Shown: in pieces, positions 47,043 through 61,600 of the stretch
Layout: each line of letters starts with the position of its first letter
Numbering within the stretch: the stretch's first letter is position 1
Assembly: GCA_002261195.1 (NCBI GenBank)
Contig: MVBO01000005.1
Location: 134,952-198,951 of the forward strand
DNA: 64,000 nt
Origin: Bifiguratus adelaidae
Taxonomy: Eukaryota; Mucoromycota; Endogonomycetes; Endogonales
Direction: 5' to 3'
Program-made: the position numbers and the translations under genes
Notes under the pieces: model-generated
Database searches by the model: none
What the model saw: only the letters and a program-made list of their open reading frames with translations
Told to the model about the DNA's origin: nothing

Positions 47043-50000
47043 ATGCCGACGCGGTTTCTTACAGGGACGTGGCTATGCCTTGTTTTATGGGTTGTATGCT
47101 GTAGTGGTAAGACTACTCGACTCTTTGAGACCAGCGGTACTGATTTGGCCGTGTAGCGCATAGTACGCTTCCTGGCAAGCTTCATAGAATTGACCACGTT
47201 CAGTTTCCTCAAATTTCCATATTACCCCGATCGCAAAGTTCTTCTTTTCACAAACGACGTCAGACTTCACCCAACCCTCATTTTAAACCGACCTTGGGTA
47301 CCCTGGAGCATGATGATGCTTTTCGGCTATCCTTTAACGCATTCAACACTACCTTCCGACTACACATGATACCCAATTTAGACTTGATACATCCCAACGC
47401 CACCCAATCCACACATAACGAGAATGGTACGGTCATTGTACACCGGATCAAACATGACGATTTTCGGATATACCGAGGTGTCATAATCGGAGAAGAGTAT
47501 TCGCATAGGCGATTATTGGAGGATGAAGTGGGTGTTGATCGGGTATGGGAGCATCTCGAGCATGAGATTCTGCAGGAAGGTAATGGAGTGCTTGGTTGGG
47601 CTCGTTTAATTGTCCATCAAAAAGAGAGGTAAGGCGAAACGTACGTGATTTGCGATGAGCTTTGATTGACTATTGTGTAGCGTCGAAGCCTCGATGCCCG
47701 TCTTTGAAGGCGCTTTCAGTCTTTGGAACGACATTTACCACATCAAGACCAGCGAACTCTATGAAAAAACTCGTCGCGTTGACGATCCTGACCATCACCA
47801 TTCTTCTTTCTCTAATGTCATCAACTCTACCATCGTCAACCCTCGCCATCGCATGGTTATTTACAGAGATTCAGACGTAGAATTTGAAGCCACGCCTCTC
47901 CTCTCAAAGCGCGACCCATTTGCTGTCGATGCCCCAATGATCAGCAACCCTTCTTGCGGTGCCGATGATCTACTCTTCAACATGGACTCTCAGAATCCTG
48001 CCCGGAGATTGCGTCGGGAACGCTTACGCGCAAATTATTTGCCTTTCGGTGTCGATCGCTTTGGACACGACATAATGGACGTTTCTGCGCCGGGTCGCTT
48101 CTTCAAGAGGCAAAGCACGCCTGTCAATTTCGCCAACACAAAGGATTGTCCGAAAAGTCGCCTCAGTAAGTTCTACCGTGCGAGTTGCCACATTGTATTA
48201 ACTTTGTCCAACCTGCTATCGTCAGTCAATTACATGGGTGCAGGTATGTAGAGTTGCAGTATAAGGCATCGTATGTTAACCACGGCCCATGTTCAGCCGC
48301 CGATTGCACATACGTACAATATTACGGTTCTGCTGCGAATGCTCGCATCCAGATTATTAATGATTGGAACACGGCTTCCGGAGTGTACGAACAAACATTT
48401 AATATCTCTTTGGGATTGATCACTCTCAATATCATGTCGGATGTGTGTCCCAGCCCGGTGAACACATCGTTACCATGGAATCAAAATTGCTCAGCCGATT
48501 ATACCATTGACCTCCGGTTGAGTGATTTTTCTGAATGGCGCGGGGGCCTGGGTGACGATGGTACCGGATTATGGCACTTGATGACTCAGTGCATGTGAGT
48601 AGCGATAGGTTGTCGCATGATGCTTCACACTTGCTGACATTGCTCTCCCATAGTACTGGCGTCAAAGTTGGAATTGCTTGGTTGGGACAGTTGTGTCAAA
48701 CGACTGCAACCCTTCAACAAGCATGTAAGTGATGAGACTGAAAGTGTATGCTTAGGGTTGACTCACGCGCTAATTATAGCCGATGGATCGCAAGAATGGG
48801 TGTCTGGGACCGGCATATCATCAATTAACCGGGATGAATGGAAAGTTGTCGCCCATGAAGTCGGTCATGGCTTTGGTGCTATACACGACTGCACCGCTCA
48901 GACATGTCCCTGCGTTGGCGATTGCGGTTGCTGTCCTCTAAACACGACGGTTTGCGATGCTGGCGGAACTTATCTAATGAATCCTACCAGCAACGTAACC
49001 ACCAATCAATTCTCGCCTTGCAGCATTACGGATATCTGTAATGCTTACCCCAACATTGGATACTGTTTACAGAGTAAGTACACTAGCAGCAACGTGATTT
49101 TGAAGTAACTTAGGTTGCATGTAGAGCCGGGATCTCGCCAGACCGAGACATTGTCCATGTGCGGCAACGGCATTTTGGAACCAGGCGAAGAGTGCGATTC
49201 CGGCGGAGTCGACGATGCCTGCTGCTATGGCAAAACCTGCAAGCTAAAGCCGGGAGCGGTGTGCGAGTAAGTTTCAAATTCAACAATGATGACGGATGCA
49301 GGTGTAACGCACTCATCTAGTGACTACAATGACGGATGCTGCACAAATTGTACTGTAGCCCCCAAGAATTATGTCTGTCGACCGAGCATCAGCTCATGCG
49401 ACCCACAAGAAGTATGCGATGGCACATCTCTGCAGTGTCCACCAGACGTGTGGAGTCCGGACGGCTCGTCATGTGGCAATGGACTGCAATGTGCGAGCGG
49501 TCAGTGCACATCGCGTGATCTCCAGTGCCAGATCCGGGGCGGCAAACTCAACATTACCCAAGCCTGTTCATTCAGCACGAGCAATAGTTGTCAACTGGGA
49601 TGCGCTGATCCCAGCAATCCTTCCAATTGTATCATGCTCAGCGGTAGCTTTATTGATGGCACGACGTGCGGATACGGAGGGAATTGCTACCAGGGCAACT
49701 GCCAGAGCGGTGGAGCGTGTAAGTAGCGCCTGTTCTCCTGATGAGTTTACTCATACACATATAGTGGCCACCATGGATGCGTGGATTGCGCAGAACAAGC
49801 AGTATTCCATACCCATCATTCTCGCCTTCTGTCTGCTCGTCATTTTACTCATTCTTCGCATTGGCTATGGCTGGCGCAACGCTATCCGGCGCAGACGTCT
49901 CTTGGAAAAAAAGAAGGCCGCAAGAGATTCTGCTGACAGTCAAGCTCAACGACGCGATAGTGCACATAGTCGGAATGGTGTATCTGGTTGGATGTCCACA

Positions 50001-50504
50001 TTACAACCTATCACCGACGAAGACGATGGCAGCGAGGTCATGGACATGGATCCAATGCATCGATCGACCAGCGTTCGCTCTACCGGCACCGTCGAGCATC
50101 ATTCTGATCACAGCCGTCTCAGCAGACAACCTTCGGATTATACTCGCAATCACCAATACGACAACTCACCCCTCAGTCGTATCGTAACCGAACCTATACC
50201 AGCCCACTCTCCCCCGGCTCACATTGGCATCCATATGGGCTATCAACCATCACCGCCTACACCCGGTACCTCATTTCCTGAAGAGGCAGCCGCTAGTAGC
50301 TGGCAACTCCATCGCCTGCCGTCTACCACACGATCTCATATTCCCCCTATACCCAGTCGACGGAATCATACGGGTGTCTACGGCGGCTCGGATACTTCAG
50401 ATCACCAATGGTTGGGAAATCCGGGCACACCGCGCGACACTAGTCCACGTTTCGGTAGAAGCATTCTCATGGATACCATTCGTCGAGAAGAGGATGGACT
50501 GTAA
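47043..50504 (+). CDS. ADAM-type zinc metalloprotease with disintegrin domain, membrane-anchored
   Basis: Fungal member of the ADAM (M12B) family, relatives of which are surface or secretory proteases. Exon 1 (47043-47106) encodes a signal peptide, MPTRFLTGTWLCLVLWVV and on. A prodomain (FRLSFNAFNTTFRLHMIPNL) leads to KR-type cleavage sites (FFKRQ near 48110). The catalytic domain has VVAHEVGHGFGAIHDC, the HExxHxxxxxHD zinc motif with the Asp of adamalysins, and later YLMNPTSN as the Met-turn. A Cys-rich disintegrin region (CGNGILEPGEECDSG, DPQEVCDGTSLQCPPDVWSP) follows, then a single TM helix (SIPIILAFCLLVILLILRIG), a basic stop-transfer and a Ser/Pro-rich cytosolic tail of about 180 residues. 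At least eight short introns. The exon joins at 47106/47157 and downstream give an uninterrupted frame. Confidence 0.9.
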
Positions 50505-50672
50505 TGTATGTAGTAGATAATGTATCATTTTATTGCATGTGCGATACCCAATTTCGCAATCCGTTCCTTTTTCACACTAAACAGCAACTGAAACCGCGTC
50601 TGAAACCGAATCATAATAGAACGCAACTGACGTGTGAATGGCGTGCGTTCCTGGCGATGTTTCGGATCCGGG

Positions 50673-50679
50673 TATATAG
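50673..50679 (+). promoter_or_regulatory. TATA box of the GH17 gene
   Basis: TATATAG, 46 bp upstream of the ATG at 50725, at the spacing expected for a short-leader transcript. Confidence 0.5.
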
Positions 50680-50724
50680 TAAGAGATGCCCCGATCCTCT
50701 CTTTTTGTTCAACCTTGATCGACT

Positions 50725-51653
50725 ATGCTGTGGATGATTGCGCTTGCCCTCCTCTTGGCAGCCTGTGCCTCGGCTACCTTACCCAACCACAATACCGCCT
50801 TGTATGGCTTTGCCTATGGCATCGATCCAACCCACTGTCCCAGCTTGCAAGAAGTGGAAGGGAACCTGGCCAAGGTCAAGCCATTTGTCAACGTTGTGAG
50901 GACATTTGAAATGTTGAATTGCAATCAAGGCAAGGCAAGGATGCAATCCAGCCTTTGAAATGATCTGTTGACCTGGTCATTTTAGCCAACTTAATGCTCA
51001 CGGCCACGCAGTCCCAAGGGCTTCAACTCATGCTTGGATTGTGGGTCAACAATAATCCCAGTGTATTTGCCGCTCAAAAGCAGGCGCTTGTCCATCTTGT
51101 TTCGACATCCAACGTGGATAATGTCATTGGCGTCAGTGTGGGCTCCGAGAGCTTGTACAGGGGCGAGGTCGACAGCAATACCTTGGCTGGATACATTACC
51201 GAGACCAAACAAGCTCTTGCCAGCGCCGGCAAGAGCATTCCTGTCAGCACAGCCGATGTCTACTACAAGTTTGAAGCGCCCGTCATTCAAGCCGTCGATT
51301 ACCTGATGATGAATGCATTTCCTTACTGGGAGGGCGTCGCCATCAGCAGTGCCGCCGACACGCTCTTCAACCACATCAACTATGTCAAATCCATTGCCCA
51401 AGGCAAAGAAGTCGTCGTGTCCGAGACAGGCTGGCCCTCCGCCGGACCCAACTTTCAGAGTGCGCAATCTGGTGTCGCGCAACAAGCCCAGTATCTCTCT
51501 CAAGTGTCTTGCCGTGCGCAACAAACAGGCACCAAGATCTTTTGGTTCGAAGCCAACGATGAGCCATGGAAGGGCGCTAATACCGTAGAATCCCACTGGG
51601 GACTCTGGGATGTCAATGGACAATGGAGGACCAATTATCACTTTGGCTGCTGA
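50725..51653 (+). CDS. GH17 beta-1,3-glucanase/glucanosyltransferase (Bgl2-like), secreted
   Basis: Cell-wall glucan hydrolase or transferase of glycoside hydrolase family 17. It has a signal peptide (MLWMIALALLLAACASA) then LYGFAYGIDPTHCPSLQEVE. The (beta/alpha)8 barrel carries GVSVGSESLYRG, with the proton-donor Glu, and VVVSETGWPSAGPNF, with the nucleophile Glu. FPYWEGV and IFWFEANDEPWKG line the cleft as in Bgl2-type enzymes. The protein has no GPI signal and ends NYHFGC, so it is likely soluble or wall-bound. One intron (50930-50985) has a GC donor (GCAAGG). Splicing there joins LNCNQ to ANLMLTAT; no GT donor keeps the frame. The stop is 24 bp before the NCS1 start. Confidence 0.92.
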
Positions 51654-51677
51654 AATTAAGCCCATTGTTCTTTTGCC

Positions 51678-52444
51678 ATGGGAAAGGCGCAGAGTAAACT
51701 GTCTCCTGAACAACTGCAGGAACTACAGCGTTGTACTTATTGTGAGTAGAGTGGAATAGAGAAACCTTTGGTTGACCCTGTGGTATTTCCAGTCGACAAG
51801 AAGGAGCTGCAGCAATGGTGAGATGGATGATATGATGACATGTCTCAACAAGGAGTACAGGTATAGAGGCTTCCTCAAGGACTGTCCTTCAGGTCACTTG
51901 GACAAGACAGAGTTCCAAAAGATCTACAAACAGTTCTTTCCCTTTGGTGACCCTACAAAGTTTGCCGAGTATGTCTTTAACGTCTTTGACAACAACAAGA
52001 ACGGAACGATAGACTTTAAAGAGTTTATCTGCGCACTTAGCGTTACGAGTCGCGGGCGATTGGATGAGAAGCTCTTGTGTAAGTGTCTGGCATTGGTCAT
52101 ACGCTCTGAAACTCAAGGTTGCTTAGGGGCCTTTCAACTGTATGATATTGATAATGATGGGTATATCACGCAAGAAGAGATGCTTCGTATCGTGGATGCC
52201 ATCTACAAGATGGTAGGCAGTATGGTCAAGCTTCCTCAAGATGAAGATACACCCGAGAAACGAGTCGACAAGATATTTAAGCTCATGGATACGGTCAGTT
52301 GTGCGAAATTCCAGATATCTCTTTTCTAACCGCTGGTTCATATAGAATGGAGATGGTCGTTTGAGTATGGACGAGTTTAGGGAGGGCTCAAAGCAGGATC
52401 CAACCATTGTTCAAGCTCTCTCTCTCTATGATGGCCTTGTATAA
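51678..52444 (+). CDS. NCS1: Neuronal calcium sensor-1/frequenin homologue
   Basis: Myristoylated calcium sensor that in yeasts activates the phosphatidylinositol 4-kinase Pik1 at the Golgi or regulates calcium entry. The start [20 protein letters not shown] has the N-myristoylation signal (Gly2, Ser6). Exons then give [20 protein letters not shown]. Four EF-hands follow. The first ([11 protein letters not shown]) is degenerate, as usual. The others are [28 protein letters not shown] and [14 protein letters not shown], all with canonical loop acids. The protein ends SLYDGLV, like other frequenins. Four introns. It lies 24 bp after GH17 and 173 bp before VPS13, so its promoter must fall within or be shared with the glucanase transcript. 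Confidence 0.93.
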
Positions 52445-52491
52445 ACTATGCAATAAACGTCCCTGTCTGAATGGAGGATGTTGCTCGGCTA

Positions 52492-52499
52492 TCACGTGA
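52492..52499. promoter_or_regulatory. TCACGTGA E-box upstream of VPS13
   Basis: Palindromic extended E-box, 119 bp upstream of the VPS13 ATG, identical to the pair at 17946-17964. Possibly bound by a Cbf1-like bHLH factor. Confidence 0.45.
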
Positions 52500-52617
52500 T
52501 CATGACTGGCAAATCCATGATGATATGGCGACTGGTATAAGTCCCTTGGCTCTCTTTCACTCTTTTGCGCGCATCCCCTCAGTGTAGGGTGCATGGTATA
52601 CATTACAAGACTTTCAC

Positions 52618-55600
52618 ATGTTGGAGTCTGTGGTGGTGAACGTACTTAACCGTATACTCGGTGCGTATGTCTCCAACCTGAATTATAACCAGTTGAACAT
52701 TGGCATATGGAGCGGTAGGTGTTGCAGTGAGGGTACATACGGTGCGCTGAACCCGATGACATAGGTGATGTGGTACTCAAGAATCTCAAGCTTAAGCGCG
52801 AGGCGTTAGACAAGTTGGACTTGCCTATTGATGTTTTGGAAGGTAAGGTACACGAGCATTATCATATCAGCGAGCTCAAAACCGGTTCAGGTCACCTCGG
52901 CACCCTGACATTGAATATACCATGGAACAACCTAAAGAACAAGCCTGTCAAGATCTATGTGGATGACGTTTATCTGCTTGCGATACCCAGAGTGGACGAT
53001 GAGGTAATGAGATATCGGCAATGGCCTGAAAGACGGCGATACTTACAGGCGCTCACGTAGATGTCGCCAGAAGAGCTCCAGAGGCGTGCTCAGACAGTCA
53101 AACTCAACAAACTTGCCAATGCCGAGCTCATGGCCGCATCAGCCAGTGAGAAGCGGAAAGCGCCCGATGATGGCTCTGCTCAGGCAGCGAACGGAGAAGT
53201 TTCCTCGACATTTCTCGCTCAATTGACGACCAAGATTGTGGACAATTTGCAAATCTCAATCAATCATATTCATGTGCGATACGAAGATACGGAAAGTGAT
53301 GTCGACCATCCTTTTGCGGTAGGATTCACGTTGCGCGAGTTCTCGGCGGTGAGCACGGATGAGGAATGGAATCCGGTGATTAGCAATATGGAAGTGGGCA
53401 CAATCCACAAATTGATCACGCTGGAGGCGGTATCAGCTTATTGGGATACGGATGCGACAATGTTTGCTGGTCTGGATATTGAGGAGGTGGTGGAAAGAAT
53501 GAAGGATATGGTAGGTAGGTGCAGAAAGGCTGATGCACTGGCTGACCTTTTGGCTCCCGCTAGATACCCTTGGAATCCGACACCGAAATACGGCATCAGC
53601 ATGTGTTGAAACCGGTTTCCGGAACCGGCCGCGTCAAAATGCACAAGAAGTTTGGTGGCATGGTACCGAAAGCGGACGCTACACTCTTGTTCAATGAACT
53701 GGGGTTTGTTATTGACGACGACCAATTTCGAGATGTGGTTGCGCTTATTGCTCTCTTTCATTCCCACGTCCGTCGACGAGAGGTAAGTGAGCGAATAAAG
53801 TTCAGAATGCATCGCAAATACTTATCGATGTATAGTTTATCCCTCTGCGGCCCAAACGTCCGGCAACGCCAAGGACAGCGCCTCTAGCCTTTTTCCGTTA
53901 CGCCGGTCAGTCCATTTTGGCTTCCATCCACGAGCGCCATTATCGATGGTCCTGGGAGCATTTCGCAAAGCGGCGTGATCAGCGAAAGGAATATGTGGAG
54001 TTATATATCCGGATACATATGGGCAAAGCACAGCCGGGAGACGACAAGAAGATGGAGGAGCTTGAGATTGAGCTGAGCTACGAAGATATTCGCTTTTATA
54101 GGTCGATTGCCAAACAACGCTTGAGGCGAGAACGAGCGCTTATGGATGCCGAGGCCAAGTTGAGGGCGTCACAAAGACCAAAGCAGCAGACTGGATGGCT
54201 CAGTGGTTGGTGGGGTGCGAGTGCCAATACCGCGGATGACGAGGCGGAACCGGTCATGAATGACGAACAGCGACAAGAATTGTATGACGCTATTGACTAT
54301 GATGAGGATAAAGCCGCCATCGCAGCGGCCGTCGACTTCCCGCGTGACACGATCATGCTATCGCTTTGTACGAAGCTTAAGCGTGGATCATTTTCTCTGC
54401 GGCAAGATCCACATGGAATGAACAAGGAGCTCGTGTCCCTCGTATTTAGCAATGTCACCACCGATGTGGTACGGTATCCCAATAGCATGATTTTCAAAGC
54501 CGCTCTCGGAGACTTGAGATTGACAGACCACAATGTCGACGAAACTTTGCATCCCCAACTTGTCAAGGTTAAAGAAGATGAGGCGAAATTGGCCCGGCAG
54601 TACAGTTCCGCATCACTGGATGTTGAATCCTCACCTCCATCAGCAAGAAGCTCGAGTCCCAACGTCCAAGCCTTGGGATGGCAGGATCTTCGTGACGAGG
54701 TGGATGAGATTCAAGAAGAGTTCAGACATCCAGATATCGAAACAACGAATCCCTTCTTTTCGCTTGTAGTGGAACATAAGCCGCTGGACGAGCGAGCAGA
54801 CAATGCCGTTGCCATCAAAATGAGGCACCTCGAAATAATCTACAATCCCAAGGTCGTGCGGCGCATCATTGATTTCTTTACTCCTCCTGAAAGCGGAATG
54901 GAAAGTATCAATGCCCTGATTGATTACGCTGGAGATACATTCGAAGGTCTCAAGGCGCAGACAAAAGCCGGACTGGAATTTGCACTCGACCAGCACACCA
55001 CACTCGATGTCAAGGTAGACATGAATGCACCCATCATCATCATACCCGAAGACTGTAACCGAAATGACTCCCTCGTCTTACTCATCGATGCTGGACACAT
55101 CAATGTGGAATCCAATCTAGCTCGAAAAGAAGATATCACAGACTTGAAGCGGAAGCACCGAACGGAATACAGCAAGGAGGACTACGACAAGCTCGCTTCG
55201 TACATGTACGACAGATTCACAGTTCAGCTCTCTAAAATGAAGGCGCTCGTTGGTCAGTCTGTAACCGCATGTCTAGAGGAAGTCCGACTACCTGATCCAG
55301 AAAGCGATCTGGAAATTGTTGATCAGATTGATATGCAGTTCTTGGTCGAGATGTGTATTCTACCCAAGGCTACCAATATGACGCGACTCAAAGTGTCCGG
55401 GGAGTTGCCGCTTTTGTCGCTCAATTTCTCGGATCGCAAGTACCGAACGATCATGACCATCATTGACCTGGTACTTCCACGTGCCGATTCAACGGCTTCT
55501 ATGGATCGTCAACCGGGCAACACGGATACAGGGAGCTTGCAAGCGAATCAGCGAGAACGGCGCAACAGTAATACCAATACGATAATGGCGAGTACGTTAG

Positions 55601-58600
55601 AAGGATACCCACAGCGCGGCATTTGGACAAGGCCAAGAGAAATTTTGGTAGACAGCCTGAGCGAGATTGCTGACTCAGATGACGACGAAGTTGCGAGTAC
55701 CGGACAGTCTTCTATAGCCGATAGCACGGATTTGACGTCCCTTACATCGACGGTAGCGACGCGGCACGGCACTAGCAGATTGGAGCACAAGCTCTTTGAG
55801 TTCAGCTTCAAAGTAGGTAAAGTTTCAGCATCCTTACGTCGCGCGCACAGAGATTTCAGCAAGAAGGAAAGACTTCTATGCGATCTCGTATTGCAAAATT
55901 TTGTGCTGGAGTTTACTCAACGAGAATACGATATGACGGTGCGGATCCGACTTGCGAGCCTCAATGTGGTGGACAAAATGACACATGGGTCAGATTTCGG
56001 GCACTTGATATCATCTGATACTACAGATGACGCTCCAGCCGGAGATTCGAAAAAGGACCTAGTAGAGTTGACATATGTGCGAGTCAATCGACAAAATCCC
56101 GAGTATGCCACGCGCTGGGAGAGCAATGATCAGATCCTTGACATTGCGCTATCGACGTTGAACATTGTCCTCACTCGAAGCAGCATTCTCACCTTGTACA
56201 ACTACATCCTTACCACGTTCGCTCCGAACATGACCACCGCCGCTGCAGTACAGCCGGGTACACCGCGGCTTGGACCATCCGCACCATCCAATGGCCCATC
56301 CGAGCCATCCAAAGATGCAACTGGCAACCGGCAATCACAAATACCGTCGCAAAATCTTAATCTCAAGGTCAGCCTTGACAGTGTTAATTTAGTGTGCAAC
56401 AACGATGGCGTCCGCTTGGCAACCGCTCGACTCTCACACGGCGAGGTGTTCATTTTTGTCGGAAACAATACAGTCAAATTAGGTGCTAACCTCGGCAATT
56501 TTAATATCAGTAATGACTTGAAGCCCCACGGGGAATCCGAGGCTTACTTTCCGGAATTCCTCACCGTCGAAGGTAGCGAACTTGTCAATTTCCGATTCGA
56601 TACATTCAACCCTCAAGATATCCATTACCCAGGCTACGACCAAAAAGTATTTCTTCGTATGGGCTCTGCACATTTCACCTTCCAGGAGGAACCCTTGCGA
56701 CAGCTTCTTGATTTTGGCAGCAAGTTCGCGGAAATGTACTCTTTGTATGAGAGAGCACGCAAAGCGGCTGTTCAATCTGCAGCTCAATTGCAGGAAGCCG
56801 TCACAAAGGTTCATTTCGACGTTATCATCCATACGCCTGTGATTACCTTCGCCAGTCAAGAAAACAGGCATGATGTCGCAAAAGCTTATTTGGGTGAGAT
56901 CTCCGCAAAGAATAACTTTGAAGATCACGAAAATGCAACCGATTATACCAATGTGATATCAGCCGGTATTCGATCAATTAGACTCGTTTCCGACTTTCAG
57001 TTCGCAGATGGCAAACGTCAAGTGCTGCCAATTGTCGAAGACGTCGACATCACTTTCGACGTGCGGCACGATTCTACTGCCCAGGAATATCCATCCGAAG
57101 CAGATGTTGCCCTTACCGACATCAAAGGATTCATGTCTGACGTCAAAATCCATCTAACGGCTAAGCAATACAAATTTGTGATGGAGCTCATTACTTCCGT
57201 TGGATCAGTTTTCGCCTCATCCTCTCCTGAGGACGATGGCCTTGAACAAATCGCCTCAGACAGCGAAGATGATGACGAAGACTTGACGAGTATAGTGAGC
57301 AGACAAATGGAGGCTGCTCAACGTGTGTTTTCCGGTCCAGGAGAGACAAATGACGGCGTCCCTCAAGTGAAATTCAAACTTGACTTTATTGTTTCAAATG
57401 TTGTCTTGGACATGTACCTCGGTGATGCATCCCACACAAAGAGCCTAGCGGATGCTGGTCTTTCGGTTCTTTCGCTCAATCAAACGTTGCTCAACCTTCG
57501 ATACATGTCAGATTCGTCGCTGGAACTCGCCTTTGAAGTGGAATCCCTAACGATCAAAGACACCAGAACGAATGTTAAGACAAAGTTCCGAGAGATCATG
57601 CCAGCTGTCATGAGTGGCGATCCGCAATTTGTGATGAAGATCGACATTTCGCCGGCGAATCCTGATCGACACATTCTGTCAGAGTTTACAGTCAATAATC
57701 CCAAAATTATTCTATCCTTGGAGCATGTCTTCTTGCTATATGGATGGATCATGGTTCCTTTCCAAGGTCCTCCGAGCAACCCAAAGATGAGTCAAGCATC
57801 TCATCCACCGCAAAGCTCCAGGAATGAGGCAAGGGACGGATCCGTTGGTCGGCGGCGGTCTACTCAGTCCAAGCAATCCAGAACCCCCCCCGCACAACAA
57901 CAGCAACAAGGGAACAACCAATTCACGTTTACAGCGATGCTCAATAATGGGGAAATCATCCTCTTGGCTAATCCACTTCATTCGAATTCGGAGGCTGTTG
58001 TGCTATCATCCAAGCGAGTCACTTTATCTCAGCAGGCAGTTTTTGCTCTTGCCTTCGACAAGATTGGCATGTTCCTTTGCCGCATGGACAGACGGGAACA
58101 GACGAGCTTGCGCTTCATTGAGACATTCGACTGCATCCTGACCATGGATAACCGAATGGAGGACCCTAATCAGCCTACAAGCGACATAGTCATTGATGTA
58201 CAGCCGCTTATTTTACGTCTATCGTACCGAGATGCCTTGCTCATCTTGGATATCTTCAACAAGGCATCGGAACTGTCGGGCAGTCGAAGCGATCACCCAG
58301 ACGGCAAGAATGCACGTTCGCATGCAAAGATGGGTATGCAGGCTCCACCAAAGTCCAATGAGATCGCAAAGAGCTCTGCGAATACGCGTCGGAAATCTTC
58401 GCTCAGATCGAACAAAAAACCAACCAAGGAGAGTCTTACGCTAGCTTTCCAGAAACTGCAATTGATCCTCATTGAGGATGTTCATGAATTACCGCTCATT
58501 GACATGAATTTGCAGCCATCGACTGTCCGAGTTTCCGATTGGTCTATCGGGTTTGTGGTCGATACGCAATTGGAGGCTGTGGTGAACTTTTTCGACGTCA

Positions 58601-61600
58601 AAAACTCTCATTGGGAGCCTCTACTAGAGCCTTGGAACTTCCGCGTGAAATTTGCCCGCCAAATGCGGCCTGAGAAGTATTCAGTCGAACTGTATTCAGA
58701 GCAATCCATGGAGTTGAACTTGACACACGTTTTCATTGAGACTGCTATGAATACGGTACGAAGCTGGGATGAGAAGACAAGCCATGTACTGAAGACACAG
58801 AGGGGTTCAGTATCGCCGTATCTGATCGAAAATCGGACAGGATATACCATTCATCTTTGGGGTATCACGGATAATAGGAGCACGGGAGAAATGAGCATCA
58901 TAGAAGATGGTTCGGACTTATCTTGGAGCTTCGATGATTGGCGCAAGCGACGAGAGGTAAGCGCGATCAGATTGCTCAGGTGCCCCTTTGCTTACACTTC
59001 TCCTTAGTCTACGTACGTAGGCAAGAATATGCTTGGTTTACAGATTGAAGGGCCGATGTGGGAGAGTCTCAAGAATGTACCCGTTGATCGGGAGGGCACA
59101 TCTTCCTACATTTTGCGTCCAAAAGTTAACAAGGTCTCTCACCGTTTGATTGTGGAGACGCGCCTCAAGGACAATGTAAAAATTGTGACCCTCCGGTCCA
59201 CCTTGCTGGTCGAAAATCGGACGCTGCTTCCTGTTGATGTCATGATGGTCAATGCGGCGGGTGAAGCAACTTCATCTGTTTATAAAGTTGGTAGGTACCG
59301 CGGGCACATGTCCCGATAGCGAGCACTACTGACAATCTATCTAGCTCCAGGGCAAGATTTTGCGGTGCCAATCGAAATGGCTTATCATGGTCGCATCTGC
59401 GTGCGGCCGGATGGTAAGCCTTATTCATGTTGTTGTTCCCCTTTTAACAATGCAATAGCCGGCTTCGGATATGACTGGAGCGCGGAGAAAATTTATTGGG
59501 CCGACATAGCCCAAGGATATCGGCCTCATTCGTTGACGTGCACCTCCGTCGAGGCCCAAGCCCCGCCCTTCCGTTTCCAAGTTCACGGTCGCTTTGATGC
59601 GAAGAATCCATCCGTAAGGTGAGACATATCTCTTGCCGATGCCGCTCCCTCTTAGGATTAAACATGACCAATTTTAGAACATATCCCACAATGTCCATAC
59701 GTTTGAGTGCTCCAATCGAGATTGAAAATCTCCTACCGTATGACTTCAACTTCCGCATTGTGGACAAGAATACTCGAGAAAACTTTACATACTTCTTGCG
59801 CAACGGTGGCACGAGCCCCTTGCATGTTGTTGAAATGGGACACTTGCTGTTGTTGAATATCGAGCTCAGAGATACTGGTGAGTGCTAACATATGAGATTC
59901 AAGCGCTTATCCGTTTCCTCAGAGTACGGTGGAAGCGAGTTTGCAATCATAAGCTCTCAAAATGAAGATTTAAGCCTGGACGACCAGCTTGTCTTGACCG
60001 ACCGCGATAACTTGAAGCTGCATTTGCGGATTAATAGCGTGTATGTTGATAGCGATCACTCTCCTGACTGGAAGCTGATGAACGAGTCCAGAGAAATTCC
60101 GGAGTCTGGCGGAGCATATAAGTTTAGTGTTTACGCACCGTATGTGATCTTGAACAAGACCGGCCTACCCATGAGATTCATGACGCGGTCAAACATGCAA
60201 ACACCCAGGCTTGCTGCTGGACAAGGTTTGTACTGTACTCTGATTGGAATTGCGTGTTGATAAGTTGCTCGTCCAGCTACCTATGTGAACCAGGAAGAGA
60301 AGGTGATGCCTTTCATGTTCTCTTATCCAAAGACCGACAAGCGAAATCGGTGCATCGTGCAGATTGGCCAGTCCGAATGGAGCGAGGTAAGAACTCCCGT
60401 TCCAGTAGATAGGATTGAGATTGATATCACTGACGCGACGATCAGGCAATCAGTTTCGAGGCGGCTGGTAGTGTTCAGGAGGTCGTAATACCTTCTGCGT
60501 CAAAGTCTTCTGAGGAAATCCATTTGGGGGTTTCGGTACAAGAAGGCAGTGGGAAGGTAATATGGTTCAGGATGCATGGTCGACAGATCTTCTCATCGTT
60601 GAGTACAGTTTAAGCTCACGAAAGTCGTTACGTTCACTTCTCGATTTATCCTGAAGAATAATAGTAAGGAGGATTTGAATTGTCGCGAACCAGGAACGTC
60701 CATGTCACTACACATCCCAGCTGGTGAGAAGCTGCCAATTCATTTCATGCGTCGTGGGCAAGAGAAATATCTCACAATTCAATACCCAGGACTCAATAAT
60801 GCATGGTAAGTCCAAAAGATCCGATTACCTCTTCCGCTCCAATCTCATGAGTTTATTCACCAAGGTCTGCGCCATTCAATATTCGCGAAATTGGCAAGAT
60901 ACATGTCAAGTTGAGCAAATCCGAGCAACACAGTCTGGATCTGATTCGCGTAGATGTTCTACTGGAAGATGCGACGATTTTCGTGATCTCGAGCAAGGAA
61001 GAAGGCAAATGGCCCTACAGAATTGACAACCTTTCGAGTGTAGATGTGACGTTTTATCAACAGGTAATGGGCTTACCTCCTGTTGGTCGCATGCACTCAT
61101 TGATGACACAGGAGATGGTTCCTCTTGGTGAAGAGTTCAGTTCCTCAAGCCGCCTAAGTCCGGCTAGAAAGAAGTATCGCTTACCAGCCGGGAAAGCTGT
61201 GAAATACTCTTGGGACTATCCAGCGATGAACAACAAGGCACTTATGTTACACGTCAATGGAAGAGAGCGTTTGGTGAACATACAGGAGATTGGCAATCAA
61301 GTCCCATTCAAATATCCGGTTTGTAAAACAATCTCCTTGCCGTCCTGGCCCTTAACGTTGTTAATTTGTCCAGATTGGCAGTAGTAGTGGTATAATGTCA
61401 ATCGATGTGACAGCAGAAGGCTTAACGCAAGTTCTACGGCTCACTGATTTCCGGCAATCCGAAAGTTTGTTTCGACCAAATTCCATGTCATCCACGTCGA
61501 GCCAGGATCGGCCGACGGAGCCCAGCTCACAAGCTGCCAAGGAAGGATTTCGGATGGTGGATGTTCAGTCGGTGACCTCGCTCACATTCCAAGTCCGTCT